64,000 nt of DNA from Owenia fusiformis (Eukaryota; Annelida; Polychaeta; Sabellida; Oweniidae), in contig CAIIXF020000010.1 of the NCBI GenBank assembly GCA_903813345.2, forward strand, positions 8,177,169 to 8,241,168, in the 5' to 3' direction. The position numbers were made by a program, and so were the translations under genes. Positions 1 through 11,530 of the stretch are shown in pieces; the first letter of the stretch is position 1, and every line of letters begins with the position of its first letter. A model generated the notes under the pieces. It was not told where the DNA came from, searched no databases, and saw nothing but the letters and a program-made list of their open reading frames with translations.

Positions 1-1904
1 GGACGTAGACCTCCACAGGGGGAAATTTTGGTAATTGAAGTTGCATTTGCAAGCTATGACAGTATGATGACTATTTGTTATTTCAATTTGCGATAAAACA
101 CGACCCATCGTCGAGTTTGTTTGGGCAACCCGATGAGAAAAATGCAAGTTGACTCTTTTATATATTACAAAGTGTTCTTCATATGCTATTTTTTTTATTA
201 AAAACACATTTGAATATTTATGATAAATGTATATTCCTATAATCATGTAGTCTTATTGTCTGAATGATTGCCGGTCTTTGGTTTGCCTAATTTATTCAAT
301 TTGTTAGAAGACTAGCACTCGTATCACAATTATTTATATGATATGATTAACGGGATAGGGAAAGGTGAAGATATCATTCTCACTGGCGCAGTATCCAAAC
401 TGTGTGCGTTCAATGCACGCAGTTTGAAACACTGACACTGCATGGTATGCACGCAGTTTGGGTACCACGCTGTGATTCTGTGTTTTCATTAATCAATTAT
501 TTCATTGTGATCAATTGTGCTGAATGACTTAGCTCTGGGCCTTAGTTGAATCAATGTTTTATTGGCCTGTGCTGTGCCATAATCTAAAGGCATTAATATC
601 ATTTAACCATATGAGATGCATATAATTATTTCTACAGTAGTCCATTTACATAATTAGATAATAAGGCACATAGCCAGGGGTTTCCACCAAGGGGTTCACT
701 TAAAAAAGAAAAAGGGTTTTCTACAAGCCCTTTGAACCCTGGCCCTACTTGAAATTGCAGGCCCATTTAAAAAAAAACATTTCTTAAGTTTTAATTTTCA
801 ATTTTAAGATACAGTAAAACCTGTTTATAGCAAACGCCAAAAAGCATTTAGATTAGGAGGTGTTCGGATTTTGAGGTTTTTGCATCTGCTAGATTCTGGA
901 TTTTTAAGAAATAAAATGCATTCCCAATGAATATTAATATTCTATTGACCAAAGTTTTTTTTTTAATGTGAGAGTCAATGGGAGGAAAAAAGTGTTTGAA
1001 ATTGGAAGGTTTTTGGACTAGGGTTTCACTGTATTCAGGCCATGTTACAAATTATTACTAAATGCAAACATGAGAGGTTTGATCACTTAGGGTTTTTATT
1101 ACATATTTTGTTAACAGATAAGTGTTTGTTGTCTAAACAAGGATTTCCTTGACCACACATATTGTTTGGCCCTCCCATCTTGCTGGAAAATACAAACACT
1201 ATCTTGATTTTCATTGTATATGGACATCATTTATAATGAAATGCTTTATTATGTTCCATATTAATGTAAACAGTGTACTGAGGAATTATGTGTAGCAGTG
1301 CTTTATTCGACTTTAATTTGGTGCTTCTTAATTTGGCAATTTTGTGTTTTTGGGCCTTATCTTTGATAACTCAAATACCAGTTGACGGATTTGGTTCAAA
1401 TATTATGTGCTGATGCCTGGGGACAAACCCCAGTAACTCAAATCCCAGTGGGCGGATTTGGTTCTTTTATATGATGATTCGATACGGACAAAGGAGCTCT
1501 GCTTGAGAAGAAATTTTTGAGATGACAGTTGAATTTCAAAATGCCGCCATTTTTCATAAAGAACATTATAGCTGATAATGCAAATACCAGTGGACAGATT
1601 TGGTTTGAATTTTATATGCTGATACCTAGTGATAAAGGAGTTCCATTCTCTGCCTGAGTGATATTCTATGCCCAGTGCCTTCAGGAAATATCAATAATTA
1701 TCCCACTGCATGAAGTTTGAGATGGATATAGACAAGCCATCCATCCTTCCATTTGTCTGTCCATCTATATTTATTCTGGGTAGCTCTATAAATTCAAAAT
1801 TGGTCTTCCTAGAGGCCCAGTAATAGTCTACAATTATTTACAATATGTATAATAAATATAGAAACATACAAATAGATATTTAGGACATATAGAACAATTT
1901 GATA
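1..1904. other. Gene-free AT-rich stretch
   Basis: No ORF with coding character and no splice-bounded exon was seen. Between about 385 and 475 there is a small cluster of the motif CACGCAGTTTG in both orientations. The same motif is spread through the TIR element at 6877-8135, so this cluster may be a remnant of a related element. Confidence 0.5.
1369..1640 (+). repeat. Three diverged copies of a short repeat
   Basis: A block resembling AAATACCAGTGGACGGATTT followed by GGTTTGAAT, TTATATGCTGATGCC and further similarity occurs at about 1369, 1435 and 1579. A further fragment sits near 3716-3750. The copies are too diverged to define a unit edge. They look like pieces of a dispersed repeat and not a young tandem array. 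Confidence 0.45.
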
Positions 1905-1906
1905 TA

Positions 1907-2977
1907 CAGGGTGTCCGGAAAGTAAAGATACAAATGCTCTCATTTTAAGAGATTTACATGTTATGAGATGAAATTGCTCCAGAATGTAGAATGACATTAT
2001 AGCAATATATCCTGCAACGGTCATGGCTTTTAGTTTTAAAATGAAAAAGTTATGGTCGTTATGGTAACGGGAGTCAAGGGTATGTGGAGCAACGTCACAT
2101 ATGTGTTTTACAAATCTCTTTCCTGCTCATAGCATCTTGGCATTCTTCCATTTATTTCTATATTACATCAAATTATGTACTACAACAGCATAAGGACTAG
2201 TACTGTAACATTATTTGATCTCTTAATATAACTACTATCATTGAATATTCAATATTTTCCCCATTATCTAAACATTTTTGGTGCATCTTGACCGCCGATT
2301 CAAAGACTTGACAAAATCATTGCTGTCCGTCTCTCAAATTGCTTATAGCATTGACTTCCAGCTGAGACTCATTTTGTATGTCGAACTTCTTACAAATATT
2401 GCTTTCAGATGGTCATTAGGTAGAAGTCAAAAAAGGCTCTATCAGGTGAATATGGGGCATTGCATAGGAAGGTTTAATGTCAAGACAATCCATTGTAAGA
2501 ATTGTTTTCTTTGCTTTGAGAATGGGTGTATTATGGAGATGCAATATTGACTTTCCAACTAAATCCAGAGGCTCTAAACACTTGTATGATATTTCTTTGA
2601 TTATACTGGTTAGTGAAATAAAATAGTTCTGATATGTAACAATGACATCATTATATAAAAGAAAAACTATGGCAGTAATAATACAAACAACAAACAAAAT
2701 TTAGCAAAACATTGATAGAAAATACGACAAAAAACGCTGTTTCAGATGATTGTATTTTAGCAATTTTTGACATTTTAGCAATGTTCTGGAACTGCTCCGC
2801 ATACCCCTCACAGCCGTAACCATAACAACCGTAACTTGATCACGCTAAGACTATATGTGATGAAAATTGGTAGATATATTGTAATAATCTTGCTCTACAA
2901 TCTGTAGCAGTTTCATTTCAAAAGACCCAAATCTCTTAAAACAAGAGCATTTGTATCTTTACTTTCCGGACACCCTG
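1907..2977. mobile_element. Mariner-like non-autonomous transposon with ~190-bp TIRs
   Basis: The element begins CAGGGTGTCCGGAAAGT and ends with its inverse, flanked on both sides by TA (1905-1906 and 2978-2979), the target duplication of the Tc1/mariner superfamily. The outer ~50 bp of the two TIRs differ at only about two positions, and weaker inverted similarity continues to roughly 2095 and 2790. The ~700-bp middle has only short ORFs. A minus-strand frame near 2420-2500 faintly recalls the C-terminal block of a mariner transposase, but this is too eroded to assert. It directly abuts the LINE fragment to its right. Confidence 0.85.
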
Positions 2978-3024
2978 TATATGCATCTTCAAAGTATGCA
3001 TTTAGATGAAACATAGAGAACAAC

Positions 3025-3571
3025 TTATAAGAGAATTACATGAATATAAGGAACAATGTCTCTAAATAATGCATTTACATAATTTTCATTTTCTGATCTG
3101 ATAAACTTGTTTAGTGTTGTAGTATTATATGCTTTCTTTTTGACAGTCTTATCAAGCTTGTTCCAAAGATGCAAACCACTGTATGATATGCTTTTCTTAA
3201 ATATTTCAAGTTTAGGTTTTGGTACATAAAGTGAATTTTCCACAAATGCTCTAGTAGCATAATTATGGACAGACTTTGTCTCTTTGAAATAGTTTTGAAT
3301 ATATGGAGGAGATGAAATGGCCTGGTACATTAAATTGATTTCCTGTATCTAATCATTTCTTGAATTGGAGTCCAATTTAGGGACTCAAATAAAGCGACAC
3401 TCGAAACATCAAAAATAACTCTCAGTATAATTTGTGCTGCCATCTTTTGAAGTTTCTCTAGTCTAGTCAGATAGATTTTATTAGAACATTCCCCCCAGAC
3501 AATTGAGCAGTAATTGAATTCTGGTAATATGATTGTATTATAAATTGTGATGAGTGCTTACCTTAAAACAA
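3025..3571 (-). pseudogene. LINE reverse transcriptase C-terminal fragment
   Basis: Read on the minus strand, the frame from 3571 gives the C-terminal part of a non-LTR retrotransposon polyprotein: YCSIVWG, then RLEKLQKMAAQIIL, then SVALFESLNWTPIQ. After a stop and frameshift near 3330 it continues as HNYATRAF, LYVPKPKLEIFKKS and SGLHLWNKLD. The order matches the post-RT region of CR1/L2/RTE-like LINEs, where an N-T-R tract precedes a short 'SxSYxGxxLWNxL' block. The 5' portion (endonuclease and RT core) is missing. The frameshift shows it is dead. Confidence 0.85.
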
Positions 3572-4445
3572 ATGGTTTAAGCCTTAAAATACCTATGTTA
3601 CAAGAAATCTTTGAACAAAAATTTTCATCCATTCATCATTGTTTAATAATTGTTTAGTATCAATTATGGGTGACCAAAATTAAGAGAAAAAATATAATTT
3701 TTCACAAGTTTTCAGATTTGGCTTTTATTTCATGTGCTGATGCCTTACAGGTACACATATAACTCTGCTCAACAAGGAATTCTTAACAAGGCTACTGAAT
3801 TCAAAATGGCTGAATTCAAAATTTTTCAAGAGAAATATGTTTATGATGCAATTAAATACTGTTTTAAGGCTGGAATGGATCATGGCCATAGGATTTCTAT
3901 TGAAGAAGGATTTAATAATTAAATGATGTCACGCCATGGTTATAGATTTTGCAAAAAAGAGACAATATTGTTATACTCCTGCATGGTTATTTTGATCATG
4001 TTAGGTTGAAAATGATGAGTGATTTGATGTATATATTTTGTTTGGTAGGTTTTTTCCACTTCAAGAGTTGTTGTTTTTCTAGTTGTTCCATAAACAAGAA
4101 AAATACCTTTGTTCTCTTCAAGGATTCTCATGTTTATCACTTACATGGCTTTAGGCAGAATATTAACTTATTCATATTCCTCGTTAAGTATAATACATCT
4201 CCTCAGCTTTCAGATATTTATTTATTATTTTCCTTCCTGTTGCCATCAATATTTCCAATATTTTATTACTATGCCCGAAGCATGATATTGATAACATTTC
4301 TCATAATTCTGTGATTTCATTCTTGTTTGTGTCTTTTTTGCTTTGAGTACAAAATTTACTTTGAAAATGTGTTAAATTGAAATTGTTTTTGGAATCTTTT
4401 AGAAATATAGAGGTGCTTAATCATAGGACCCTCAGATGCTGTATT
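3572..4445. other. No gene seen
   Basis: AT-rich sequence. A 62-residue ORF at 3734-3922 begins inside a dispersed repeat and has no recognisable domain. ORFs on both strands at 3940-4314 overlap each other and look like chance. Confidence 0.5.
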
Positions 4446-4520
4446 GTAATTGAGTCAATTGTGTGGCAATTGAGTCAATTGTGTGGCAATTGAGTCAATT
4501 GTGTGACAATTGTGTCAATT
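4446..4520. repeat. 20-bp tandem repeat with TGAGTCA cores
   Basis: Three near-perfect 20-bp units plus a decayed fourth. Each unit contains the palindrome CAATTGAGTCAATTG. The TGAGTCA heptamer falls at 4451, 4471 and 4491. TGAGTCA is the consensus site of AP-1 (bZIP) factors, but no promoter or gene is seen nearby, so a regulatory role is only a possibility. Confidence 0.85.
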
Positions 4521-4979
4521 GTTTTTAACACTATTTATTATCGTATCTTGTCTGATTTAATAAAGTTGAAAAGTGATGGGAAATATTGTGCACTAGATTA
4601 GAGTATTATGAATGTTGACTACACCAAATAATCATTTTGTTGAGTACTTTAAATCGTCATCGCCTAACTGCTCTTTACTACAGTGCAATTTAAGCATTAA
4701 TTTACTTGTTGACCCGTGGAATGTGTAGTACACATTAATGGTTGGCTGGTAGTGAATTTTTGTGTCTCAGAGGTATATCATTCGTACTTTTTGCAAGTCG
4801 TAAGCAACATTTTGTGTGAATAAGTATTGCAATTATTGTTTTTATTTCAATTCTATGATATTTTGTTTTTATGTGAGTATTGTAAATATGTAATCGAAGG
4901 CGTGTGCAAACATAAGTTTATATAATATGTCTTTGAACTACATCTATTTGAAACAAAAATGTATAGATATAATATGTTT
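4521..4979. other. No gene seen
   Basis: AT-rich sequence with no ORF of note on either strand and no inverted repeat found. Confidence 0.5.
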
Positions 4980-6430
4980 ATAGGACATTCATTCGTCCAA
5001 ACAATCTGAAATTAAATTTGAACAAGACTGGGGAAGCAAGGCCTTTATTAGTTCATATAAGAGTAACAGTAGAGGCCCAGTAGAGGTGTAGGCATTTTTA
5101 TTAGGGAAAATCTCATATTATATAAAGTGTACAACAGCGACATAAAAGCAAACGGTTATTTTGTAATTCTAGATATTCAGATAGGAGATAGGAAATTTTC
5201 ACTGGTCTCACTTTATGGACAAAATACTGATTCACCTACTTTTTATACTGACCTTAAAGCCAGACTCAAAATGTTGGGAGATGGCAATCAGAGAATCATT
5301 TTAGAAAAAAGATATGAAAATGTGGATAGCATCAAACAAGAATTTAAAGAATATAGGGATGATTATGTCAAAGGACTTATTATTAGGGTGCGAGTTGAGT
5401 TGTACGAAGAGGGAGAGGGTGTTTTAATATAATATAATTTCGGTAGATCAGAAAGCATATTTAATGGGTCCGGAGATGGCTGAAAATACACGACCAGTGT
5501 ATGACGTCATGGATTATCTTAATAGAAATGAGCAAAATGGTCTATTACTTTTAGCAGATTCTGAGAAAGCCTTGGACAGTATCAAATGGGTTTACTTGGA
5601 AAAATGAGGACATTTAAATCTACTAGATGTAAAAATAACAAATTGGTCTGAAGTGGGTGGTAACGCTCAATTAGACCTATTCAATAAAGTACAAGTCTCG
5701 ATTTGGGGAAAGAAGTTCACCAGTGTACTGCGCTAATATTTTTTTGCGAAAAATTTAGAAATATTACCCAAATTAGATTATGACTATTCAAAAGAAGACA
5801 TTCAAATCTATATTATGTAAAAAAATCAAATTTGTCCGAAGCAGGGATAATGCTCATTTAGATTGATGAACTTCGTTCTCCAAACCGAGAATCATCCTTA
5901 GATAAAGAAAAAAATCAACAATTTGGTTAGGAAGCAAACAAAACTCAGAAAAATGTGTGAAGATATTCCACTTAATTTTGGAGATAGCTTATATGGGAAT
6001 CTAAGTTTAGGCTACTTGGGTTAAATATAACATCAGAATTTCAAAATATTGAATCCATTAATTTAAAAAAATAAAATTCAGGAAATGCAAACCATAATAA
6101 GTAGATATAAAAAAGAAACTTGTCTATACTAGGGAAAATAACGGATTGGATTGAAATTCCAAACCCAGTGTACAGAGTTCAATCCTTTGAATATAAGGGA
6201 GCATATCGAAAGATCGACATCGGAAAAATAACTGTATTTACACAGTTAGGGGGAAGGGGTCATTGGCCTAAAAAGTTACCATTCCAACATCGTTCCCTGG
6301 AATTCAATTAGTGATGCTCTTTTCGAAAAAAAATTAAATTTAAATTTAAATCTTACTAAAAATGAGTTTTTTGAAGCCAATATACGTTAAACCAAGTAAT
6401 AAATACGAGAAGTTTGTAAATGGGGTGTAG
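4980..6430 (+). pseudogene. Decayed L1/Tx1-like LINE (endonuclease and RT pieces)
   Basis: Three blocks keep the order of a non-LTR element. At 4985-5300 is an APE-type endonuclease relic: DIHSSKQSEIKF, WGSKAFISS, NSRG, then FSLVSLYGQNTDSPTFY. At 5310-5430 is the linker before the RT, including EFKEYRDDYVKGLIIRVR and EEGE. At 5460-5610 is an RT block (ENTRPVYDVMDYL, NGLLLLADSEKALDSI) in which the usual DFEKAFD is altered. From 5940 to 6420 follow finger/thumb-like pieces such as KKRNLSILGKIT in shifting frames. Many stops and internal deletions make it inactive. The exact clade is not resolved. Confidence 0.85.
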
Positions 6431-6871
6431 TTCACATCGCAAAAACTCCGAACCATATTATGTTAGATATAGTGTTACTTTCGAAATAACGCATATCAAC
6501 ATTTCTCAAACACAGTTATGAGAGGGGAGGGAGTCACCGATTAACTGTGCAAATACAGTTAATAATCCTACATTGAACTTTTGATATGCTCCCTAATTGC
6601 TGTGCCCCCTACCTTGAATATCATGACATGGTCCACTTTCTGACTCAAACTTTACATGTCTATAATGCCAATTACTCCAGATTAGGAATCCTGCAAAAAA
6701 ACTGGGGAAGTGTAGCAAGACACAATTATTAATTACAATTGATCTTAATCACGACATGCAATACTGCACCAATTTAGTTATTGAATTTATATCAATGCCT
6801 GTTCATAAGTAAAATGACACTTATACTAGAACAGTCACAGGTGAACCATGCAGCTAGTAGTCATGTGTCTA
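6431..6871. other. No gene seen
   Basis: Unstructured AT-rich sequence between the LINE relic and the TIR element. No ORF or repeat was recognised. Confidence 0.5.
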
Positions 6872-6876
6872 CTATC

Positions 6877-8135
6877 CACGATGCCCATGTCAAGCAGCGT
6901 GCCTACTAGGCACGCAGTTTGAAACTCTGACAAACTGCGCGCATATTTCAAAATGTGAGACGGGGAGGACACGACTCCCAAAAAGAGCCAAAATACGAAA
7001 AATACAAGGTTAGTCTCGTTCTAAATATAGTACCATTCTGTGAAGATGAACTTAATTTACTCATAGTACTCAATGTTGTTCCCCATGTAAACCTAGTTAT
7101 CTCAATATAAGGGTCTTAAGTAACTTCTGTGTTCAAAATTTACAGTGTAAAGTTATATCTATGTCTTTTTATCGTCATTTGCCGTTTATTCAGCCATTGT
7201 GCCTGTGTATGCTAGAATATATAGGATCACTCCATCTGATTAAAGCAGCAAAGTTTGTGTTCAAAACGATAATACGCCATAAACGTGATTTAAACATTTT
7301 TCTTGTCAAACTGCGCGCCTAATATTTCCTAATTGTACATGTACTGCGTGCCTAATATTTCCAAACTGCTTGCCTATCCAAGCTTGTTTTGTATTATTAG
7401 AAAACATAAGCGCCATACAAGGCACAAATGTGTCTAATAGTAGAACCCCATAATTGAAACACTATGAGAGTCCATCCACCAAGATGGTGATCTGAAAATA
7501 AAAGTTTTTTTCGTTCCCAACTTAATTGTCACTTCTATTATACATTTTGACTTTCAATATGAAAATCTCATAAAATCTGACGATAAAGCAAAATTTCCAA
7601 AGCTACATGAAAAACACCTACACGTGCCTCTGTAGAAATTCCAATGATAATATGTAGTTTTGATAGTGTATGCGCACAGTTTTTAATTTCTGGCTAAAAT
7701 AGGCGCGTAGTTTGTGGTTTATTTCTTTTTAATCTCCTGATTATCTGTTTTATCTGGAAATATTTTGAATTATACATGATAAATGTGTAAGGAATTAAAT
7801 ATAAAACGAGTCTAAAGTATTTGTCATTTATATTTAAAGTGCTAGATCGATTTACGTATAAATTCCCGTTAAATCAGTGACGAAAATGCCATTAATCTGC
7901 TTATGTTTTAAAACTTAGATTCATTTGCACATAGTTTTTGCTAGTATTTGCAAGATTCATATATTCGCCACAGAATGAACGCATTGATCAAGAAAACAAT
8001 GCAGGATAAATGTCTTTAAATTTCGTTTCAAAATACAGACTCCAACTTAAATGATGCAATGTTCTTAGGCACGCAGTTTGTGATCGAAACAAACTACGCG
8101 CCTTAGTAGGCGCGCAGCTTGACATGGGCACCGTG
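6877..8135. mobile_element. 1.26-kb TIR transposon, CACGATG/CACGGTG ends, 5-bp TSD
   Basis: The left end starts CACGATGCCCATGTCAAGC and the right end, reverse complemented, starts CACGGTGCCCATGTCAAGC. Similarity runs about 46 bp inward. The five bases CTATC occur immediately outside both ends (6872-6876 and 8136-8140). Transib/RAG-like transposons make 5-bp duplications and begin with CAC heptamers, so I place it there provisionally. Subterminal copies of a GCGCAGTTTG-like motif recur at about 6938, 7312, 7345, 7700, 8054, 8090 and 8111 in both orientations. No transposase ORF is present, so it is non-autonomous. Confidence 0.8.
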
Positions 8136-8140
8136 CTATC

Positions 8141-8842
8141 ATGGTAAAAAACTATATAAAAATATTTCATTTGGTTTTCTCCTAAAAGTAAAGTCATGTT
8201 TGTGAACATTTTTTCTTTTGTTTGAGACATGCGTCACTATACAATGAAAATACTGATTTTGTTTCATTGACTCAAGGTAATGTTTATTCTTACATGAATA
8301 GTCACTTAAAAAGGAAAATACTTTGTTTGGTTAGTGTGTTCTGATCTATTACTGCAGTAATTGAGCATACTTGTTATTTCAGAATTATATATTGATTCTT
8401 AAAAGGAGACACATTTTTAAATTACTCCAAAAATTGCTAAAATAGCCAACTCATTATGTTTGTCAATAGCAAAATATTTTTAGATTAACTCTAATGAAGT
8501 TGAAATTGGTTCATTTGAAATAATTGTTACCATGTTGACTTAAATGGAGAAAAGATTAAAATCTGTTATCCACACTGGGCATTTTTTCGCCAACTTATTG
8601 AACGACCTGTAATATGTTTTACCTTGTGTCATTTCAGTGCAGAAGGCCCTAGAGGGATATATCCTAGATGTACTGGAGAATGGATGAGGATCCTATGAAT
8701 ACAAAGATGAGTGGCTTGTTGTGAGACACTTAACTAATGAACCAAGTCATTATAGGAACACACATACCACCTACCCAAGTCATAACTTAGACTAGCCTCT
8801 GAGGCTTAAGGCATGCTAGGACATGTAAAGACTGAAGCTGTC
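8141..8842. other. No confident gene
   Basis: A pyrimidine-rich tract ending TTTCAG at about 8631-8636 is followed by a short open stretch before the minisatellite. A terminal exon is conceivable, but no upstream exon or protein family supports it. Confidence 0.4.
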
Positions 8843-9345
8843 CTCTCAGATCACTGTGCGAGGACGTGGTCAAGACTTATGCTGCGCTCTCAGATCACTG
8901 TGCTAGGATGTGGTCAAGACTTATGCTGCCCTCTCAGATCACTGTGCTAGGACGTGGTCAAGACTTATGCTGCGCTCTCAGATCACTGTGCTAGGATGTG
9001 GTCAAAACTTATGCTGCCCTCTCAGATCACTGTGCTAGGACGTGGTCAAGACTTATGCTGCCCTCTCAGATCACTGTGCTAGGACGTGGTCAAGACTCAT
9101 GCTGGCCTCTCAGATCACTGTGCTAGGATGTGGTCAAAACTTCTGCTGCCCTCTCAGATCACTTTGCTAGGAAGTGGTCAAGACTTATGCTGCCCTCTCA
9201 GATCACTTTGCTAGGAAGTGGTCAAGACTTATGCTTCCTCTCAGATCACTGTGCTAGGAAGTGGTCAAGACTTATGCTGCGCTTTCAGATCACTGTGCTA
9301 GGACGTGGTCAAGACTTATTCTTCCTCTCATATCACTGGAAGTGG
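8843..9345 (+). repeat. 44-bp minisatellite, about 11-12 copies
   Basis: The unit starts CTCTCAGATCACTGTGCTAG and continues with GACGTGGTCAAGACTTATGC plus TGCC or TGCG. Unit starts at 8843, 8887, 8931, 8975, 9019, 9063 and 9107 are exactly 44 bp apart. Later copies vary by a few bases and the last are truncated. The 75-residue ORF across it is only the repeat read through. Confidence 0.95.
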
Positions 9346-9799
9346 AATTTATTCTGAAAGAATGTGATTCACTTTCATATTATATTGTTAGGTTCTAATC
9401 TCAAAAGATTGATGATGAGTATATGTGTAACTGTGTAAACCATATATATTATGACCAATACATTGAATTGAATTGAATGATGATCATTATTACAGAAAGA
9501 CATAAATGAAAAGCTATATCAAAATGATGAAACTCAGTAGAAAAAGGAAAAACTATGCTATTTGTAGAGTTAGGTACTAATTTAAAAATCATCCCAAAGA
9601 ATTGGTATCGATATGGTGAACTGAATTCAACATTGTTTTTCTCTCAAACCAATTATTGAAAACATGCTGTAAAAAACATTGTCCTTTATGTAATTGTCAC
9701 TGATTAACAACAATTTAATGCGAAAATTATTTATGTATATTTTATATTATTGTTTTTGTGAACAATTTTTGTTGATAGTGCAATTGTTTTTTTTCCTTT
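9346..9799. other. No gene; possible retroelement tail
   Basis: At 9464-9478 a short TTGAATTGAATTGAAT tract resembles the simple-repeat tails left by some LINEs. No coding relic lies upstream apart from the minisatellite. The remainder is AT-rich and unremarkable. Confidence 0.35.
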
Positions 9800-10140
9800 T
9801 CTACCAATTCTTGAGAATGAAAAAAAGATCTTTCCGAACCTTGTTGGAACAAAATTGTACACACAGCATTTTCTTAGTCCTCTCAATATTATAGTCATAC
9901 AAAGGAAAAGTTGGTTGATTTAACAAAAAATATTCAAAAAATTAAAACAAAATCCCCCCAAAATAGATAAAAATCAAGATAAACCTTTTATTTCATTATT
10001 AACAAGATAGATTTTTAAAATCAAACAAAATTTCCTTTGTACAATTACAATATTGAGAGTCCTAAACATGTTGTGTTTACGTCGTTTTGTTCCAATGAGG
10101 TTCGGAAAGATGTTTCATTTCACTCTGGAAACATGATGCC
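9800..10140. mobile_element. Foldback element with ~105-bp arms
   Basis: Left arm 9800-9905 and right arm 10037-10140 are inverted copies (shared core TCTTTCCGAACC in one arm, GGTTCGGAAAGA in the other, together with TACAAAGGAAA and its inverse), separated by a ~130-bp spacer. A further direct copy of the spacer edge (TTTTATTTCATT ... TTTCCTTTGTACAAT) lies at about 10205-10265. This fits a MITE with a second partial insertion. Confidence 0.65.
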
Positions 10141-11140
10141 AAGAACAAAACAAGTGTTTGGTGTTTTCTAAAACAATATAGATGAAAGTATATATAAATG
10201 TAAACCTTTTATTTCATTAGCAAGATGCTTTTTTAAAAATCAATCAAACTTTCCTTTGTACAATCATGTCTAAACGGAACAATTCTAGTGATAAATCTTT
10301 TTGTGTAGGACTACTCAAGGCTCAGTTCTGTGCTGAATTTTATTATGCGATTATAAATTAACGATATTTGTATGTTGATGAGATTTTTTCATTTTTTGAT
10401 GTGGACATTATCAATCGTTATGTCTGCAATAACGATATTAAGGGGTTGATAGCGGGGGTTGATAGCTAAAGCAAATATTGATGACTGGATTAAAGCTTAC
10501 ATAAATATCCTCAGCGTTTATCATAGAAATCAAACTTGATTTTATTCTGAAAAAGCAATTTAGAAAAAAGCATTTGCTGTTAGCATTATCAAAGTAAAAA
10601 ATGAAAAAATGATAAAATAAAGCTTCAAAAATGCACTCATATATTGTTTTATGCCACGATTAATGTGTTATCTGTACAATAACAGCTATTGATATTTCTG
10701 ATATTATTGAAATCCGTGTGATATTTTCCAGAAAATCGTTTATCAAACTCATATGCGTGTGATATCGTTTATCTCACGCATATCCGTGTGATATCACATT
10801 TGCATTTCGCGCCACAATATTGTTGGAAATTAGGTCAGATAATTTATTCTCTTTTGAGAAAATAGGTTCGTTAATTTATTCTCTTTAAGTTTCATTGGTG
10901 TATTGAATTACGATTGTGTATATAATTTGATTAGAAGGCTGCTTACTAACGATTAAAAAATGGTATTTATGAGAACTATATCATGTTATTTACTTTTAAT
11001 TGTAAAAATAAAGTGTTTCAAAGATTCAATTGATATTCTAATTTCTAGTTTATATTGTCTGTCAATGTCCTGGAAATTGGATCAGAACATCACAAGGTGA
11101 TTGTAATCATGGGATAAACCCAATATCACATAATTTCTCG
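10141..11140. other. No gene; TGATATC-rich
   Basis: Apart from the partial repeat at 10205-10265, the notable feature is a cluster of CGTGTGATATC and related palindromic words at 10710-10800. This probably belongs to the same hairpin family as 11141-11242. No coding sequence was seen. Confidence 0.4.
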
Positions 11141-11242
11141 TGATATGATTTTATCGCCTCGTAGATATCAAATATCAACACTCATTCGCTTCGCTCACTC
11201 GTGTTGATATTTGTTATCAACTCGGCGATAAAAATGATATCA
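11141..11242. repeat. Foldback hairpin with CTCATTCGCTTCGCTCACTCG loop type
   Basis: The sequence TGATATGATTTTATCGCC at the left pairs with GGCGATAAAAATGATATCA at the right. Inside, AAATATCAACAC pairs with GTGTTGATATTT around a TTCGCTTCGC loop. A ~100-bp cruciform-forming repeat of this sort is usually a MITE or part of one. Confidence 0.75.
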
Positions 11243-11441
11243 CTCAAAATGATGTGATATTCTGTTGGAAACGAAACATCATATGAAGCAGTATTAGGTA
11301 TCATTGGAAAGGTATTCAATGCCCAGTATGTTGAGCTTACTTATAATTATTTTGACGAAGAAGTTCATTTTCTAATAACATAGGGGTTTTATCGTTTCAA
11401 GTCAAAACTACTGACAATTTGGGTATTTTGTTGACTGACCA

Positions 11442-11530
11442 GCCCTAACTCAGTTGGTTTAGGCATGGGCTTTCAAATCTAGTTGAAAGCCCATCGTTTA
11501 GGGTCACAGTTTTCTCTCTAAAACATGCTT
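11442..11530 (+). repeat. tRNA-derived SINE-like head
   Basis: CTAACTCAGTTGGTTTAGG resembles an RNA polymerase III box A with its D-arm. It is followed by an anticodon-arm-like hairpin (GGGCTTTCAA paired with TTGAAAGCCC) and a weak box B (GGGTCACAGTTTTC). The acceptor stem is not intact, so this is a tRNA-derived repeat and not a functional tRNA. Confidence 0.5.

Noticed and set aside
3734-3922. 62-residue plus-strand ORF
   Set aside because: No domain, starts within a dispersed repeat, no splice or promoter support.
8637-8686. Short open stretch after a TTTCAG tract, possibly a terminal exon
   Set aside because: Only about 16 codons in the best frame, no upstream exon in matching phase, and it runs at once into a minisatellite.
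11442-11530. Functional tRNA gene
   Set aside because: No paired acceptor stem and a degenerate box B; treated as a tRNA-derived repeat.
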